Under the pieces are notes generated by a model. That model saw nothing but the letters and a program-made list of their open reading frames with translations. It was not told where the DNA came from and made no database searches. Of a stretch of 64,000 nt of DNA, positions 1-9,672 are shown piece by piece. This DNA comes from Clostridioides sp. ES-S-0010-02 (GTDB taxonomy: Bacteria; Bacillota; Clostridia; Peptostreptococcales; Peptostreptococcaceae): the NCBI GenBank assembly GCA_020641055.1, contig CP067345.1, positions 698,001-762,000 of the forward strand, written 5' to 3'. The position numbers and the translations under genes were made by a program. Within the stretch, counting starts at the first letter, position 1, and the number at the start of each line of letters is the position of its first letter.

Positions 1-1050
1 TTATTAGGAGTTAGCGGAATATATGTTAAAGATGAATCTTATAGATTTGGATTAAATGCATTTAAAGTTTTGGGTGGTTCTTACTCTATGGGTAAATACT
101 TAGCTCAAAGATTAAATAAAGATATATCAGAGTTAGGATATGAAAAATTAACTTCAAAAGAAATAAAAGACCAATTAGGAGAAATAACTTTCTTTACAGC
201 TACAGATGGAAATCATGGTAGAGGAGTTGCTTGGACAGCTAATAAATTAGGTCAAAAATCTGTTGTATTAATGCCAAAAGGTTCTTCTGAATTTAGATTA
301 AATAAAATCAAAGGAGAAGGTGCAGATGCTAGTATAACAGACTTAAATTATGATGATGCAGTAAGATTAGCTAATGATTATGCAGAAGCTGATGACCATG
401 GAGTAATGGTTCAAGATACAGCATGGGATGGATATGAAGAAATACCAGCATGGATAATGCAAGGATATGGAACTATGGCTAAAGAAGCTATAGAACAATT
501 AAAAGAATATGGAGTAGATAGACCAACGCATGTATTTGTGCAAGCAGGAGTTGGTTCGCTTGCTGGTGCAGTTCAAGGATATGTTGCTTCAATATATGAT
601 GAATGCCCAATAACAGTAGTAGTAGAAGCTGATGAGGCAGATTGTTACTATAAATCAGCAGAAGCAGGAGATGGAAAACCAAGATTTGTAGGTGGAGATA
701 TGCCAACTATAATGGCAGGTCTTGCTTGTGGAGAACCAAATACTATAGGATTTGAAGTATTAAAAAATTATTCATCAGCATTCGTTTCAGCACCAGACTG
801 GGTTTCTGCTAAAGGTATGAGAGTTTTAGGAAATCCTCTAAGAGGAGATGAAAAAGTAATCTCTGGAGAATCTGGAGCAGTTACAACTGGAGCATTAGTT
901 TCAATACTTGAAAGTGAAGATTTAAAAGATTTAAGAGAGGCTTTGAAATTAGATGAAAACTCTAAAGTATTATTAATAAGTACAGAAGGAGACACTGACC
1001 CAGACAAATATAAAGATATAGTTTGGAATGGAGAATACCAAAGTAAATAA
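1..1050 (+). CDS. dpaL: Diaminopropionate ammonia-lyase, 5' end missing
   Basis: PLP enzyme that converts 2,3-diaminopropionate to pyruvate and two ammonia. The reading frame is open from base 1, so the start lies outside the window and about 350 residues are visible. The PLP lysine sits in the motif FGLNAFKVLGGSYS (bases 49-90). The fold-type II signature TDGNHGRGVAW follows at about bases 204-236, and the phosphate-binding region is around QAGVGSLAGAV. The E. coli homologue is YgeX. It is followed by ygeY-, ssnA-, hydA- and xdh-like genes in one direction, the set found in selenium-linked purine catabolism clusters. The in-frame internal TTG at 70 is not the start, because the catalytic lysine lies upstream of it. 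Function by family is secure; the physiological substrate here is inferred. Confidence 0.93.
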   Translation, partial: LLGVSGIYVKDESYRFGLNAFKVLGGSYSMGKYLAQRLNKDISELGYEKLTSKEIKDQLGEITFFTATDGNHGRGVAWTANKLGQKSVVLMPKGSSEFRLNKIKGEGADASITDLNYDDAVRLANDYAEADDHGVMVQDTAWDGYEEIPAWIMQGYGTMAKEAIEQLKEYGVDRPTHVFVQAGVGSLAGAVQGYVASIYDECPITVVVEADEADCYYKSAEAGDGKPRFVGGDMPTIMAGLACGEPNTIGFEVLKNYSSAFVSAPDWVSAKGMRVLGNPLRGDEKVISGESGAVTTGALVSILESEDLKDLREALKLDENSKVLLISTEGDTDPDKYKDIVWNGEYQSK

Positions 1051-1183
1051 AAAATTTAAAATAAAAAATAAATAAAGTCTAAATAAAAGTTTAATAAGTG
1101 AAATATTAATAAGTAAATAAGTAAAATACCAATAAATAAAGTGAAACATCAATAAATTAAAAATTATATGGGGGAATATCAAA

Positions 1184-2371
1184 ATGTTAAATGAAATAAG
1201 AAAAAAACAATTAACTGAAGTATGCCAAGATTTAATAAGAAATGCTAGTTATTCAGGTCAAGAAGAAAATGTAGTAAAGGCAATTGAAGAAAATTTTGCT
1301 ATGCTAGGTTTTGACAGCTGGTCAAGAGATAGATATGGAAATATAATAGGATGCATAAAAGGAAACAAACCAGGGAAAAAAATATTATTTGATGGGCATA
1401 TAGATACAGTTCCAGTTCCAGATGCAAGTAAGTGGAGTGTTCCTCCTTTTGAAGCAAGAATAGTAGACGGAAAAATATATGGTAGAGGAACTTCTGATAT
1501 GAAGGGTCAAGTAAGTGCTATGATGGCGGCTGTTTCATACTTTGCAGAAGATACTAATAAAGACTTCGAAGGTGAATTATATGTAGCAGGAGTTGTTCAT
1601 GAAGAAATATTTGAAGGAGTTTCAGCTAGAGAAATAAGTAAAGCTGTTAAACCTGATTATGTTGTAATCGGAGAATCTTCAGAACTAAACTTAAAGATTG
1701 GTCAAAGAGGTAGAGGAGAAATAGTTGTAGAAACTTTTGGTAAACCAGCTCACTCTGCTAACCCAGAAAAAGGTATAAATGCAGTTTATAAAATGGCTAA
1801 TGTAATTCAAAGAATACAACAATTAGTACCTCCAACTCATCCAGTTTTAGGTGATGGAATATTAGTTTTAACAGATATAAAATCTTCTCCATATCCAGGT
1901 GCATCAGTGGTGCCAGATTATTGTAAAGCTACTTTTGATAGAAGATTATTAGTTGGAGAAACAAGAGAAGGAGTACTAGCTCCAATACAAGCATTATTAG
2001 ATGAAATGATGAAAGAAGACTCAGAATTAAATGCAAAAGTTTCTTATGCATCTGAAAAAGCTGACTGTTATACAGGAAATACTATAGAAAGTGAAAGATT
2101 CTTCCCAGGTTGGTTATATGATGAAGATGATGAATTTGTTCAAGCAGCATACAAAGGATTAAAAGAAGCTGGAATAGATTCAGAAATAACTCAATATTCA
2201 TTCTGTACAAATGGAAGCCATTATGCAGGTGAGGCTGGGATAAGAACTATAGGATTTGGTCCTTCTAAAGAAAATCTTGCTCATACAATAGATGAACATA
2301 TAGAGTTAGACCAATTATTCAAAGGTGCAGAAGGATATTATGGAATATTAAAATCAGTTTATAAAAAATAA
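1184..2371 (+). CDS. ygeY: YgeY-type M20 family metallohydrolase
   Basis: A 395-residue M20 peptidase/deacetylase relative, most similar in my recognition to the YgeY 'selenium metabolism-linked hydrolase'. Visible metal-site motifs are the DGHIDTVP block (about residues 69-76), GRGTSDMKG (about 101-109, with the bridging Asp), HEE (about 143-145, catalytic and metal Glu) and a C-terminal HTIDEHI (about 370-376). The M20 dimerisation domain lies between. A GGGGG ribosome-binding site precedes the ATG. The 133-bp gap from dpaL is A+T-rich with no obvious terminator, so co-transcription is likely. The reaction is not firmly known; hydrolysis of an amide or carbamoyl intermediate of purine or diaminopropionate breakdown is inferred from the neighbours. 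Confidence 0.9.
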   Translation: MLNEIRKKQLTEVCQDLIRNASYSGQEENVVKAIEENFAMLGFDSWSRDRYGNIIGCIKGNKPGKKILFDGHIDTVPVPDASKWSVPPFEARIVDGKIYGRGTSDMKGQVSAMMAAVSYFAEDTNKDFEGELYVAGVVHEEIFEGVSAREISKAVKPDYVVIGESSELNLKIGQRGRGEIVVETFGKPAHSANPEKGINAVYKMANVIQRIQQLVPPTHPVLGDGILVLTDIKSSPYPGASVVPDYCKATFDRRLLVGETREGVLAPIQALLDEMMKEDSELNAKVSYASEKADCYTGNTIESERFFPGWLYDEDDEFVQAAYKGLKEAGIDSEITQYSFCTNGSHYAGEAGIRTIGFGPSKENLAHTIDEHIELDQLFKGAEGYYGILKSVYKK

Positions 2372-2386
2372 TTAGGAGATGGTTTT

Positions 2387-3970
2387 GTGAGAACTTTAAT
2401 AAAACATGGGCTTATAGTAGATGGAAATAAAACACCAGCATATGAAGGGGATATTTTAATAGAAAACGAAAAAATATTAAAAATATCACAGGATTTAAAC
2501 GAAGAAGCTGACAAAGTTATAGATGCAAAAGGTAGAGTTATATGTCCAGGTTTCATAGATACTCATAGCCATTCAGACCTAGTGATTTTGGTTAATCCAT
2601 ATAATGAGGTAAAGATTAGACAGGGAATTACAACAGAAGTGTTGGGCCAAGATGGAATATCTATGGCCCCTCTACCTCAAGAGCATATATCTTCTTGGAG
2701 AAAAAATTTAGCAGGCCTAGATGGTGAAAGTGATGAAATTGATTGGAAATATGAAACAACAGAAAACTATTTAAAAATGATGGATGAAAATGGGGTAGGG
2801 TTAAATGAAACTTATTTAGTACCTCATGGAAATGTAAGAATGGAAGCAATGGGGCTTGAAGATAGACCTGCCACTAAAGAGGAAATTCAAAAGATGTGTG
2901 AAATCACAGAAAGAGAATTAAGGGCAGGAGCTATAGGATTATCAACTGGACTTATATATATACCTTGTGCGTATTCATTGACAGAAGAAATTATAGAGAT
3001 GTGTAAAGTAGTAGCAAAATACGATGGAGTATTTGTGGTTCATCAAAGAAGTGAAGCAGATACAATTTTAACATCAATGGAAGAAATTATAGAAATTGGA
3101 AAGCAATCAGGAGTAAAAGTTCACTTCTCACACTTTAAGGTTTGTGGTAAATCAAATTGGAAGTATATACCTCAAGTTATAGAACTTTTAGAAAAAGCAG
3201 AAAAAGAAGGTATAAGAGTATCATTTGACCAATATCCTTATGCAGCTGGAAGTACAATGCTTGGAGTAGTTTTACCTCCATGGGCACATTCGGGAGGAAC
3301 TGATAAATTAATAGAAAGATTAAGTGATGAAAACGAAAGAGCAAAAATGAAAAAAGATATAGCAAATGGAATCGAAGGTTGGGATAACTTTATAGAATTT
3401 GCTGGAATAGACCAAATTTTTGTAACAAGTGTAAAGACAGAAAAAAATCAAGATACAATTGGTAAGAGCCTGCTAGAAATTGGAAAGATGAGAGGTAAAG
3501 ACCCATTAGATGCAACGTTTGATTTATTAAAAGAAGAAGAAAATGCAGTTGGAATGGTAGATTTCTATGGATTGGAAGAACATATAATAGGTTTTATGAA
3601 AAGAGACGAGCAAAATGTATGTACAGATGGTCTTTTAGCAGGTAAGCCACATCCAAGAGCATATGGTTCTTTCCCTAAAATACTAGGAAGATATGTTAGA
3701 GAATTAAATGTACTAACAGTTGAAGAAGCTGTTTATAAAATGACTAAAAAAGCAGCAGTAAGCTTTAGTATAAAAGATAGAGGTGAACTAAAAGAAGGAT
3801 ATTTTGCAGACTTAGTTATATTTGACAAGGATACTGTTAGTGGATGTGATGATTTTATCAATTCCATGCAATATCCGACAGGTATAGATTATGTAATTAT
3901 AAATGGAAATTGTGTTGTTGAAGAAGGAAAATACAATAAAATTAAAGCAGGAAAAGTACTTAAAAATTAA
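2387..3970 (+). CDS. N-acyl-D-amino-acid deacylase family amidohydrolase
   Basis: A 527-residue amidohydrolase of the D-aminoacylase branch, predicted to cleave an N-acyl, N-carbamoyl or cyclic amide bond at a metal centre. The N-terminal metal motif FIDTHSHSD is at about residues 57-65. A further ligand region is HFSHFKVCG (about 245-253), and the C-terminal sandwich ends with GYFADLVIFD (about 471-480). The start is GTG at 2387, supported by AGGAG at 2374-2378 and by homology beginning with the usual beta-strand (MRTLIKHGLIVDG). It begins 15 bp after the ygeY stop and ends 27 bp before ssnA, so it is part of the operon. A dihydroorotase/hydantoinase-like activity on a purine-derived substrate is possible; the exact substrate is unknown. 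Confidence 0.85.
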   Translation: MRTLIKHGLIVDGNKTPAYEGDILIENEKILKISQDLNEEADKVIDAKGRVICPGFIDTHSHSDLVILVNPYNEVKIRQGITTEVLGQDGISMAPLPQEHISSWRKNLAGLDGESDEIDWKYETTENYLKMMDENGVGLNETYLVPHGNVRMEAMGLEDRPATKEEIQKMCEITERELRAGAIGLSTGLIYIPCAYSLTEEIIEMCKVVAKYDGVFVVHQRSEADTILTSMEEIIEIGKQSGVKVHFSHFKVCGKSNWKYIPQVIELLEKAEKEGIRVSFDQYPYAAGSTMLGVVLPPWAHSGGTDKLIERLSDENERAKMKKDIANGIEGWDNFIEFAGIDQIFVTSVKTEKNQDTIGKSLLEIGKMRGKDPLDATFDLLKEEENAVGMVDFYGLEEHIIGFMKRDEQNVCTDGLLAGKPHPRAYGSFPKILGRYVRELNVLTVEEAVYKMTKKAAVSFSIKDRGELKEGYFADLVIFDKDTVSGCDDFINSMQYPTGIDYVIINGNCVVEEGKYNKIKAGKVLKN

Positions 3971-3997
3971 ATCTTAGCTTTAAGGAGGAATAAATTT

Positions 3998-5326
3998 ATG
4001 ATTTTAGTGGGGAATGGGAGGCTAATAAGCCAAGATTCTTTAAATCCCTATATGGAAGATGGATGTGTTGTAATAAATGACAATCTGATTGAAGATATAG
4101 GTACTACTGAGGAAATGAAAGCGAAATATCCAGGACATGAATTTATAGATGCAGGCAAGAAGATAATCATGCCTGGTCTAATAAATTCACATATGCATAT
4201 ATACAGTTCATTTGCTAGAGGTATGGCAGTTCCAGGAAAACCATCTGAAAATTTTTTAGAAATATTAAACAATTTATGGTGGAGACTTGATAAACAACTT
4301 ACACTAGAAGATACAAAATACAGTGCATATGCAACTTATATAGAATGTATAAAAAATGGTGTCACAACAGTTTATGACCATCATGCAAGTCCAAATGCAA
4401 TTGAAGGTAGTTTATTTACAATATCAGATGTTGCAAAAGATTTGGGAATAAGAACATGCCTTTGTTATGAGGTATCTGATAGAGATGGTGGAGATACAAT
4501 ACAACAAGGTATCAATGAAAATGTAAATTTCATAAAATATGCTCAAAAAGATGATACAGACATGATAAAGGGAATGTTTGGTCTTCATGCTGCATTTACA
4601 TTGTCTGATGATACATTAAATAAGTGTGCCTCAGAAATGGCTGGTCTTGATACAGGTTATCATGTACATGTTGCTGAAGGATTAGCAGACTTACAATATA
4701 ATGTAGATAAATATGGAAAAAGAGTTTTAGAAAGATTTAATGATTTTGGTGTTCTAAAAGAAAAGACTATAGCAGTTCATTGTATATATATAAGTACAGA
4801 TGAAATCAATCTTTTAAATAAAACAAATACATTTGTAGTTCATAATCCAGAATCTAATATGGGAAATGCAGTTGGATGTTCTCCTGCAATAGAATTACTA
4901 AAAAGAGGTGTTACAGTAGGTCTAGGAACTGACGGATACACTAGTGATATGTTTGAATCGTTAAAGGTTGCTAATATAATTCATAAACACCACTTAAGTG
5001 ACCCAAGAGTTGGATTTGGAGAATCACAAACAATGTTATTTGATAACAATAAAAAAATAGCAAAGGCTTATTATAAAAATGACCTAGGCATACTTAAAAA
5101 AGGTGCTTATGCGGATGTCATAGTAGTTGATTATACACCACATACTCCATTGACAGAAAACACAATAGGGGGACACATCATATTTGGAATGAGTGGAAGA
5201 AGCGTGGATACAACTATTATAAATGGAAAAGTACTTATGAAAGACAGAAAATTGGTAAACATTGATGAAGAAAGTATTCTAGCTAAGAGTAGAGAACTAA
5301 GTCAGAACCTATGGAATAGAATCTAA
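3998..5326 (+). CDS. ssnA: SsnA-type putative aminohydrolase
   Basis: A 442-residue amidohydrolase of the SsnA/guanine-deaminase-like group. The N-terminal metal motif is GLINSHMHIYS (about residues 60-70), with further histidine motifs YHVHVAEG (about 221-228) and AVHCIYIS (about 253-260), and a late Asp in GLGTDGYTSD (about 307-316). An AAGGAGG site lies 8-9 bases ahead of the ATG. SsnA is a marker of gene sets linked to selenium-dependent molybdenum hydroxylases, which matches the xdh at the end of this cluster. By family it should deaminate or hydrolyse a purine or ring-opened purine; its true reaction is not established. After it comes a 143-bp A+T-rich gap before the permease. Confidence 0.9.
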   Translation: MILVGNGRLISQDSLNPYMEDGCVVINDNLIEDIGTTEEMKAKYPGHEFIDAGKKIIMPGLINSHMHIYSSFARGMAVPGKPSENFLEILNNLWWRLDKQLTLEDTKYSAYATYIECIKNGVTTVYDHHASPNAIEGSLFTISDVAKDLGIRTCLCYEVSDRDGGDTIQQGINENVNFIKYAQKDDTDMIKGMFGLHAAFTLSDDTLNKCASEMAGLDTGYHVHVAEGLADLQYNVDKYGKRVLERFNDFGVLKEKTIAVHCIYISTDEINLLNKTNTFVVHNPESNMGNAVGCSPAIELLKRGVTVGLGTDGYTSDMFESLKVANIIHKHHLSDPRVGFGESQTMLFDNNKKIAKAYYKNDLGILKKGAYADVIVVDYTPHTPLTENTIGGHIIFGMSGRSVDTTIINGKVLMKDRKLVNIDEESILAKSRELSQNLWNRI

Positions 5327-5469
5327 ATAATTGATAATGACATACAAGTAAGAGACAAGAATATAAGTGTTAAAAATAAAACTTAGACAAAAGTAGAATT
5401 TAAATGAAGTATATAGATAAAAAATATATGGAATAGAATATTAAACTAAATATAGAAGGGAGACCCAAC

Positions 5470-6822
5470 ATGTCTCAAAATGAAAGCCCTAAAATAGCTC
5501 CAGTAGATGAAAGGTTACCTGTATCCAAATCCTGGGTATTTTCACTACAGCACGTTTTAGCAATGTGTGCAGGAGCGGTAGCAGTTCCTATGATGATAGG
5601 AAGTGCTGCACGACTAGATCATGCTAGTATTGTTTTTTTAATAAATGCTTGCTTGTTTATGGCAGGTATAGGAACACTCATACAAAGTGTTGGTATAGGA
5701 AATATTGTAGGCGCTAAAATACCAGTAATTGAAGGAACTAGTTTTGCCGCTGTGGCAGGTATGACAGCAATAGCCTCATCATATAGTGATTCTCAAGTTG
5801 CAATACAGACAGTATTTGGCTCTGTAATAGTAGCTGGACTATTTTGTATATTACTTGCTCCAGTATTTGAAAAACTAATAAGATTCTTCCCTAGTGTAGT
5901 TACTGGAACAGTTGTTATGGTAATAGGTATTTCACTATTCCCAGTTGGGATAAAGTGGATAACTGACAACAAATTGGAAGCGGTTGAACCAAACTCATTA
6001 GCATTAGCTTTAGCAGTATTGGCGATAACTTTACTTTCATTTAAGTTCTTAAAAGGAATTTGGAATAGTACAGCGATATTGGTAGGTATAGTACTTGGTA
6101 CATTACTTTCTATGGCAGTTGGAATGGCTGATTTTAGTGCAGTAAGTGGAGTTGGTTGGCTTAACTTAAATGTACCTTTAAAATTTGGAATGCCTAGATT
6201 TGAACCATCTGCAATATTATCATTATGCTTAATTATGTTAGTACTTATGACAGAATCAGTTGGTAATATGATAGCTATTCACGAAATGGTAGACAAAGAG
6301 GTAACTGGTAAAAATATTAAAAGAGGTCTATTTGGAGATGGAATATCTACAGCTTTATCTGGAATATTCAATTCATTTCCAATAACTCCATTTGGTCAAA
6401 ATACAGGAATTGTTGGACTTACAGGTATAAAATCAAGATTTATTGCAGTTTATGCAGGGGTAATATTGCTAGTACTTGGTTTCTTACCAAAGTTTGCAGC
6501 AATAATAGGAGCAATACCTAAGCCTGTTCTTGGTGGAGTAGGATTTGCAATGTTTGGAATGGTAATGGTTGGAGGAGTAAAAACTCTAAGTAAAGTAAAA
6601 TTTGATGGAACTAAAAATGGAGTGATAGTAGCAGTTAGTGTTGGGTTATCTATGATACCACTGACAAATCCTGATTTCTATCATAATTTTCCAACTTGGG
6701 TGCAAACGATATTCCACAGTGGAATAACAACAGGAAGTTTATCAGCAGTACTTTTGAATATCTTCTTCAATGAATTAGGTTCAAAAAAGGAAAAAACTCC
6801 TAAGACTGAAGAAGCAAAATAA
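5470..6822 (+). CDS. NCS2 family purine/xanthine permease
   Basis: A 450-residue polytopic membrane protein of the nucleobase:cation symporter-2 (NAT) family, expected to import xanthine or urate with protons. It shows about 12-14 hydrophobic segments. The NAT-type signature region is TESVGNMIAIHEMVD (about residues 257-271), followed by SFPITPFGQNTGIVGLTG (about 299-316), where substrate-contacting residues of the family lie. The start is supported by GAAGGGAG 7-8 bases upstream. It sits between ssnA and the preA-like gene, so it is the likely uptake step of the purine pathway. The family assignment is firm, but xanthine, urate and uracil cannot be distinguished by reading alone. Confidence 0.92.
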   Translation: MSQNESPKIAPVDERLPVSKSWVFSLQHVLAMCAGAVAVPMMIGSAARLDHASIVFLINACLFMAGIGTLIQSVGIGNIVGAKIPVIEGTSFAAVAGMTAIASSYSDSQVAIQTVFGSVIVAGLFCILLAPVFEKLIRFFPSVVTGTVVMVIGISLFPVGIKWITDNKLEAVEPNSLALALAVLAITLLSFKFLKGIWNSTAILVGIVLGTLLSMAVGMADFSAVSGVGWLNLNVPLKFGMPRFEPSAILSLCLIMLVLMTESVGNMIAIHEMVDKEVTGKNIKRGLFGDGISTALSGIFNSFPITPFGQNTGIVGLTGIKSRFIAVYAGVILLVLGFLPKFAAIIGAIPKPVLGGVGFAMFGMVMVGGVKTLSKVKFDGTKNGVIVAVSVGLSMIPLTNPDFYHNFPTWVQTIFHSGITTGSLSAVLLNIFFNELGSKKEKTPKTEEAK

Positions 6823-6908
6823 GAAGAAATAAATGAAAAGCAACATAGACAAAAGAGTATCTAAGCTAAATATTAAAAAATATATTTAATTAAGGGAGAG
6901 ATAATAAT

Positions 6909-8018
6909 ATGGCTAATTTAAAAGTTAATTTATATGGAATGGAATTCTTAAATCCAGTTATGACAGCGGCAGGTCCTGGAGCAAAAGATGGTGATCTCTG
7001 TCAAGAGGCAGCAAAAGGTGGAGCAGGAGCTATATGTACAAAAACTATATCTGTGTTACCAGCAGATGTACCAAGACCATGTATGGCAAAAACTAACAGT
7101 GGTTTCTTAAATACAGAATTATGGTCAGAGCTTCCAAAAGAACAATGGATAGAAGAAGAATACAAAAAAGTAAAAGCAGCAGGTCTTCCAGTAATAGTAA
7201 GTATGGGATATTCAGCAGAACAAATAGCTGAGGTTGCACCTTTAGTAAAACCTTACGCAGATGCAGTTGAATTATCAACTCATTATGTAGGCACAGATGT
7301 TGCTCCAATAGTAAATGCTTTAAAAGCTGCAAAAGCTGTTTTAGATGTACCAGTATTTATGAAAATGAGTCCTCATACTGATATTCAAACTATTGCAAAA
7401 GCTGTTGAAGAAGCAGGAGCAGATGGACTTGTAATGATAAACTCATTTGGACCATGTATGGCAATAGATGTAAACACAGGATACCCTATAATGGGAAGTA
7501 AAGCAGGATATGGATGGTTATCAGGAGCTCCTATAAGACCATTAGCAATAAGATGTATATATGAAGCTTCTCAAGTTGTAAATATACCAATTATAGGTGT
7601 TGGTGGAATAACTTGTGGAAAAGATGTAGCTGAAATGATGATGGCAGGAGCAAGTGCTGTTCAAGTATGTACAGAAGCAATCCTTAAAGGGCCTTCTATA
7701 TATGGAAAAATTGCTAAAGAATTAAATGATTTCTTAGATGAAAATGGATATGCTGATGTTAATGAAATCAAAGGATTAACTCATAAGAAAATGGCAGCTA
7801 GAGGATTTAGAACTCATGCAGTGGCTCCAGTTGTAGATGATAATAAGTGTATCAAATGTAAACAATGTGTAACAAGCTGTGTATATGAAGCTTTAGAAGT
7901 GACAGATAAATTAAATATAGATGTGGATAAGTGCTTTGGTTGTGGATTATGTGTAACTAGATGTCCAAAAGGTGCTTTAAGTATTTGCTACAATCAAGTA
8001 GAAGCTGTTAATGAATAA
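6909..8018 (+). CDS. preA: PreA-like dihydropyrimidine dehydrogenase subunit
   Basis: A 369-residue protein with an FMN-binding dihydroorotate-dehydrogenase-type barrel (about residues 1-295) fused to a C-terminal 2[4Fe-4S] ferredoxin domain. The two cluster motifs are CIKCKQCVTSC (about 314-324) followed by a distal Cys pattern, and CFGCGLCVTRCPKG (about 345-358). The barrel carries GVGGI near residue 235 and the active-site-loop region FGPCMA near 182. In bacteria PreA pairs with PreT; no PreT is visible here, so the electron partner must be elsewhere or is a different flavoprotein. Placed beside dihydropyrimidinase and xanthine dehydrogenase, it suggests reductive handling of a purine- or pyrimidine-derived ring. 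A good AAGGGAG site precedes the ATG. Confidence 0.88.
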   Translation: MANLKVNLYGMEFLNPVMTAAGPGAKDGDLCQEAAKGGAGAICTKTISVLPADVPRPCMAKTNSGFLNTELWSELPKEQWIEEEYKKVKAAGLPVIVSMGYSAEQIAEVAPLVKPYADAVELSTHYVGTDVAPIVNALKAAKAVLDVPVFMKMSPHTDIQTIAKAVEEAGADGLVMINSFGPCMAIDVNTGYPIMGSKAGYGWLSGAPIRPLAIRCIYEASQVVNIPIIGVGGITCGKDVAEMMMAGASAVQVCTEAILKGPSIYGKIAKELNDFLDENGYADVNEIKGLTHKKMAARGFRTHAVAPVVDDNKCIKCKQCVTSCVYEALEVTDKLNIDVDKCFGCGLCVTRCPKGALSICYNQVEAVNE

Positions 8019-8280
8019 TAATTATATAGAATTTTAGTAATTAACTTAGAGTAATAAATATATTAAGATAATAAAATATATTAGATAAGCAAGTTTATAC
8101 ATTAATAATACAACGTGAAGTTAATAATCTTATGACGTTGATTTAACTAAACATTAGTTTAATTAAATATCATTTTAATTAAATATTAATTTACTGTGTA
8201 TAAGTGCTCTAATCAAATTACTTTAAGTTAATTTCTTCAGATAAAATAAATTGATACGTTATAAGTAAGGTGGAGTCTAT

Positions 8281-9672
8281 ATGGGAATTGTTTTAAAAGG
8301 TGGGAAAGTAGTAACAAGTGAAAAAACTTACTGTGCAGATGTAAGAATAGAAAATGAGAAAATAGTTGATATAGGTGTTGATATATCAAAAGAAAATGAT
8401 GAAGTAGTTGATGTTAGTGATTCTTATATTATACCAGGAGGTATAGATACACACACTCACTTTGATTTAGATACAGGAACTACTAAGACAGCAGATAATT
8501 TTGAAACAGGAACAAAAGCTGCAATAGCTGGAGGTACTACTACTATCTTAGATTTTGCTACACAATCTAGAGGTTGTTCTTTAAAAGAAGGATTAGATGA
8601 ATGGCATGAAAAAGCTAGAGATAAATCTTATTCAGACTATGGTTTTCACATGGCTATAACAGATTGGAATGCTTCAGTTTGTAATGAAATGGAAGACATG
8701 GTGAAAGAGGGAGTATCTTCATTTAAATTGTATATGGCATATAAAGGAAGCCTTCAAGTTGATGATGGTGTCATCTTTGAAGCTTTGAGAAAAGCAGAAG
8801 AGGTAGGAGGAATTATTGGATTCCATTGTGAAAATGGGGATATAATATGTGAACTTGTGGATAAAGCAAAAGCAGAAAATAATCTATCTCCAAAATATCA
8901 TCAATTAACTAGACCAGCTATATTAGAAGCAGAAGCAACTTCAAGACTGATGAAGATAGCAGAAGTGGCAAACTCTAAGGTGTACGTTGTTCACCTAAGT
9001 TGTAAAGAATCTTTGGAAGAAGTTCTAAAAGCTAAACAAAGAGGAGTAGATGTGATAGTTGAAACTTGTCCTCAATACCTTCTATTAAGTGATGAATTAT
9101 ATGATTTAGAAGGATTTGAAAGTGCTAAATATGTAATGTCACCACCTTTAAGGGATAAAGAAAATAATGAAATTTTATGGAATGCTATTTTAAATAATCA
9201 AATAGATACTATAGGTACAGACCACTGTTCTTTTAATTATAGGGGGCAAAAGGAACTTGGAATAAACGATTTCAGTAAAATTCCTAATGGTTCGCCAGGG
9301 GTGGAACATAGGATGAGTCTTTTATACACATATGGAGTCTGTAAAAATAAAATATCTATCAACAAGATGGTAGAAGTAACATCGACTAATGCCGCCAAAT
9401 TATTTGGAATGTATCCTGAAAAAGGAACTATAGAAATAGGTAGTGATGCAGATATATTAGTTTTAAATCCAAATAAAAAATATAAAATAGAAGCAAAAAA
9501 ACAATTACAAAATGTAGATTATACGCCTTATGAAGGTTATGAAGTAAATTGTCAAATAGAACATGTTTATTTAAGAGGAAAAGAAGTTGTTAGAGAGGGA
9601 GAATTAATTTGTAATACTCCAAGTGGGAGATATATAAAAAGGCGTCTAACAGAGGGGGCTAGAGAATGGTAG
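8281..9672 (+). CDS. hydA: Dihydropyrimidinase / hydantoinase
   Basis: A 463-residue cyclic amidohydrolase that opens dihydropyrimidine or hydantoin-like rings. The first metal motif is GGIDTHTHFDLD (about residues 56-67). The metal-bridging lysine, normally carboxylated, is in SSFKLYMAYKG (about 145-155). Later ligands are FHCENG (about 181-186), VVHLS (about 236-240) and GTDHCSFN (about 311-318). The ATG is preceded by TAAGGTGGAG. Its last codons overlap the start of xdh by 7 bases, implying translational coupling. The 262-bp gap upstream holds only A+T-rich sequence with short repeats of TTAATTAAATAT; no clear terminator or riboswitch was seen there. Confidence 0.93.
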   Translation: MGIVLKGGKVVTSEKTYCADVRIENEKIVDIGVDISKENDEVVDVSDSYIIPGGIDTHTHFDLDTGTTKTADNFETGTKAAIAGGTTTILDFATQSRGCSLKEGLDEWHEKARDKSYSDYGFHMAITDWNASVCNEMEDMVKEGVSSFKLYMAYKGSLQVDDGVIFEALRKAEEVGGIIGFHCENGDIICELVDKAKAENNLSPKYHQLTRPAILEAEATSRLMKIAEVANSKVYVVHLSCKESLEEVLKAKQRGVDVIVETCPQYLLLSDELYDLEGFESAKYVMSPPLRDKENNEILWNAILNNQIDTIGTDHCSFNYRGQKELGINDFSKIPNGSPGVEHRMSLLYTYGVCKNKISINKMVEVTSTNAAKLFGMYPEKGTIEIGSDADILVLNPNKKYKIEAKKQLQNVDYTPYEGYEVNCQIEHVYLRGKEVVREGELICNTPSGRYIKRRLTEGAREW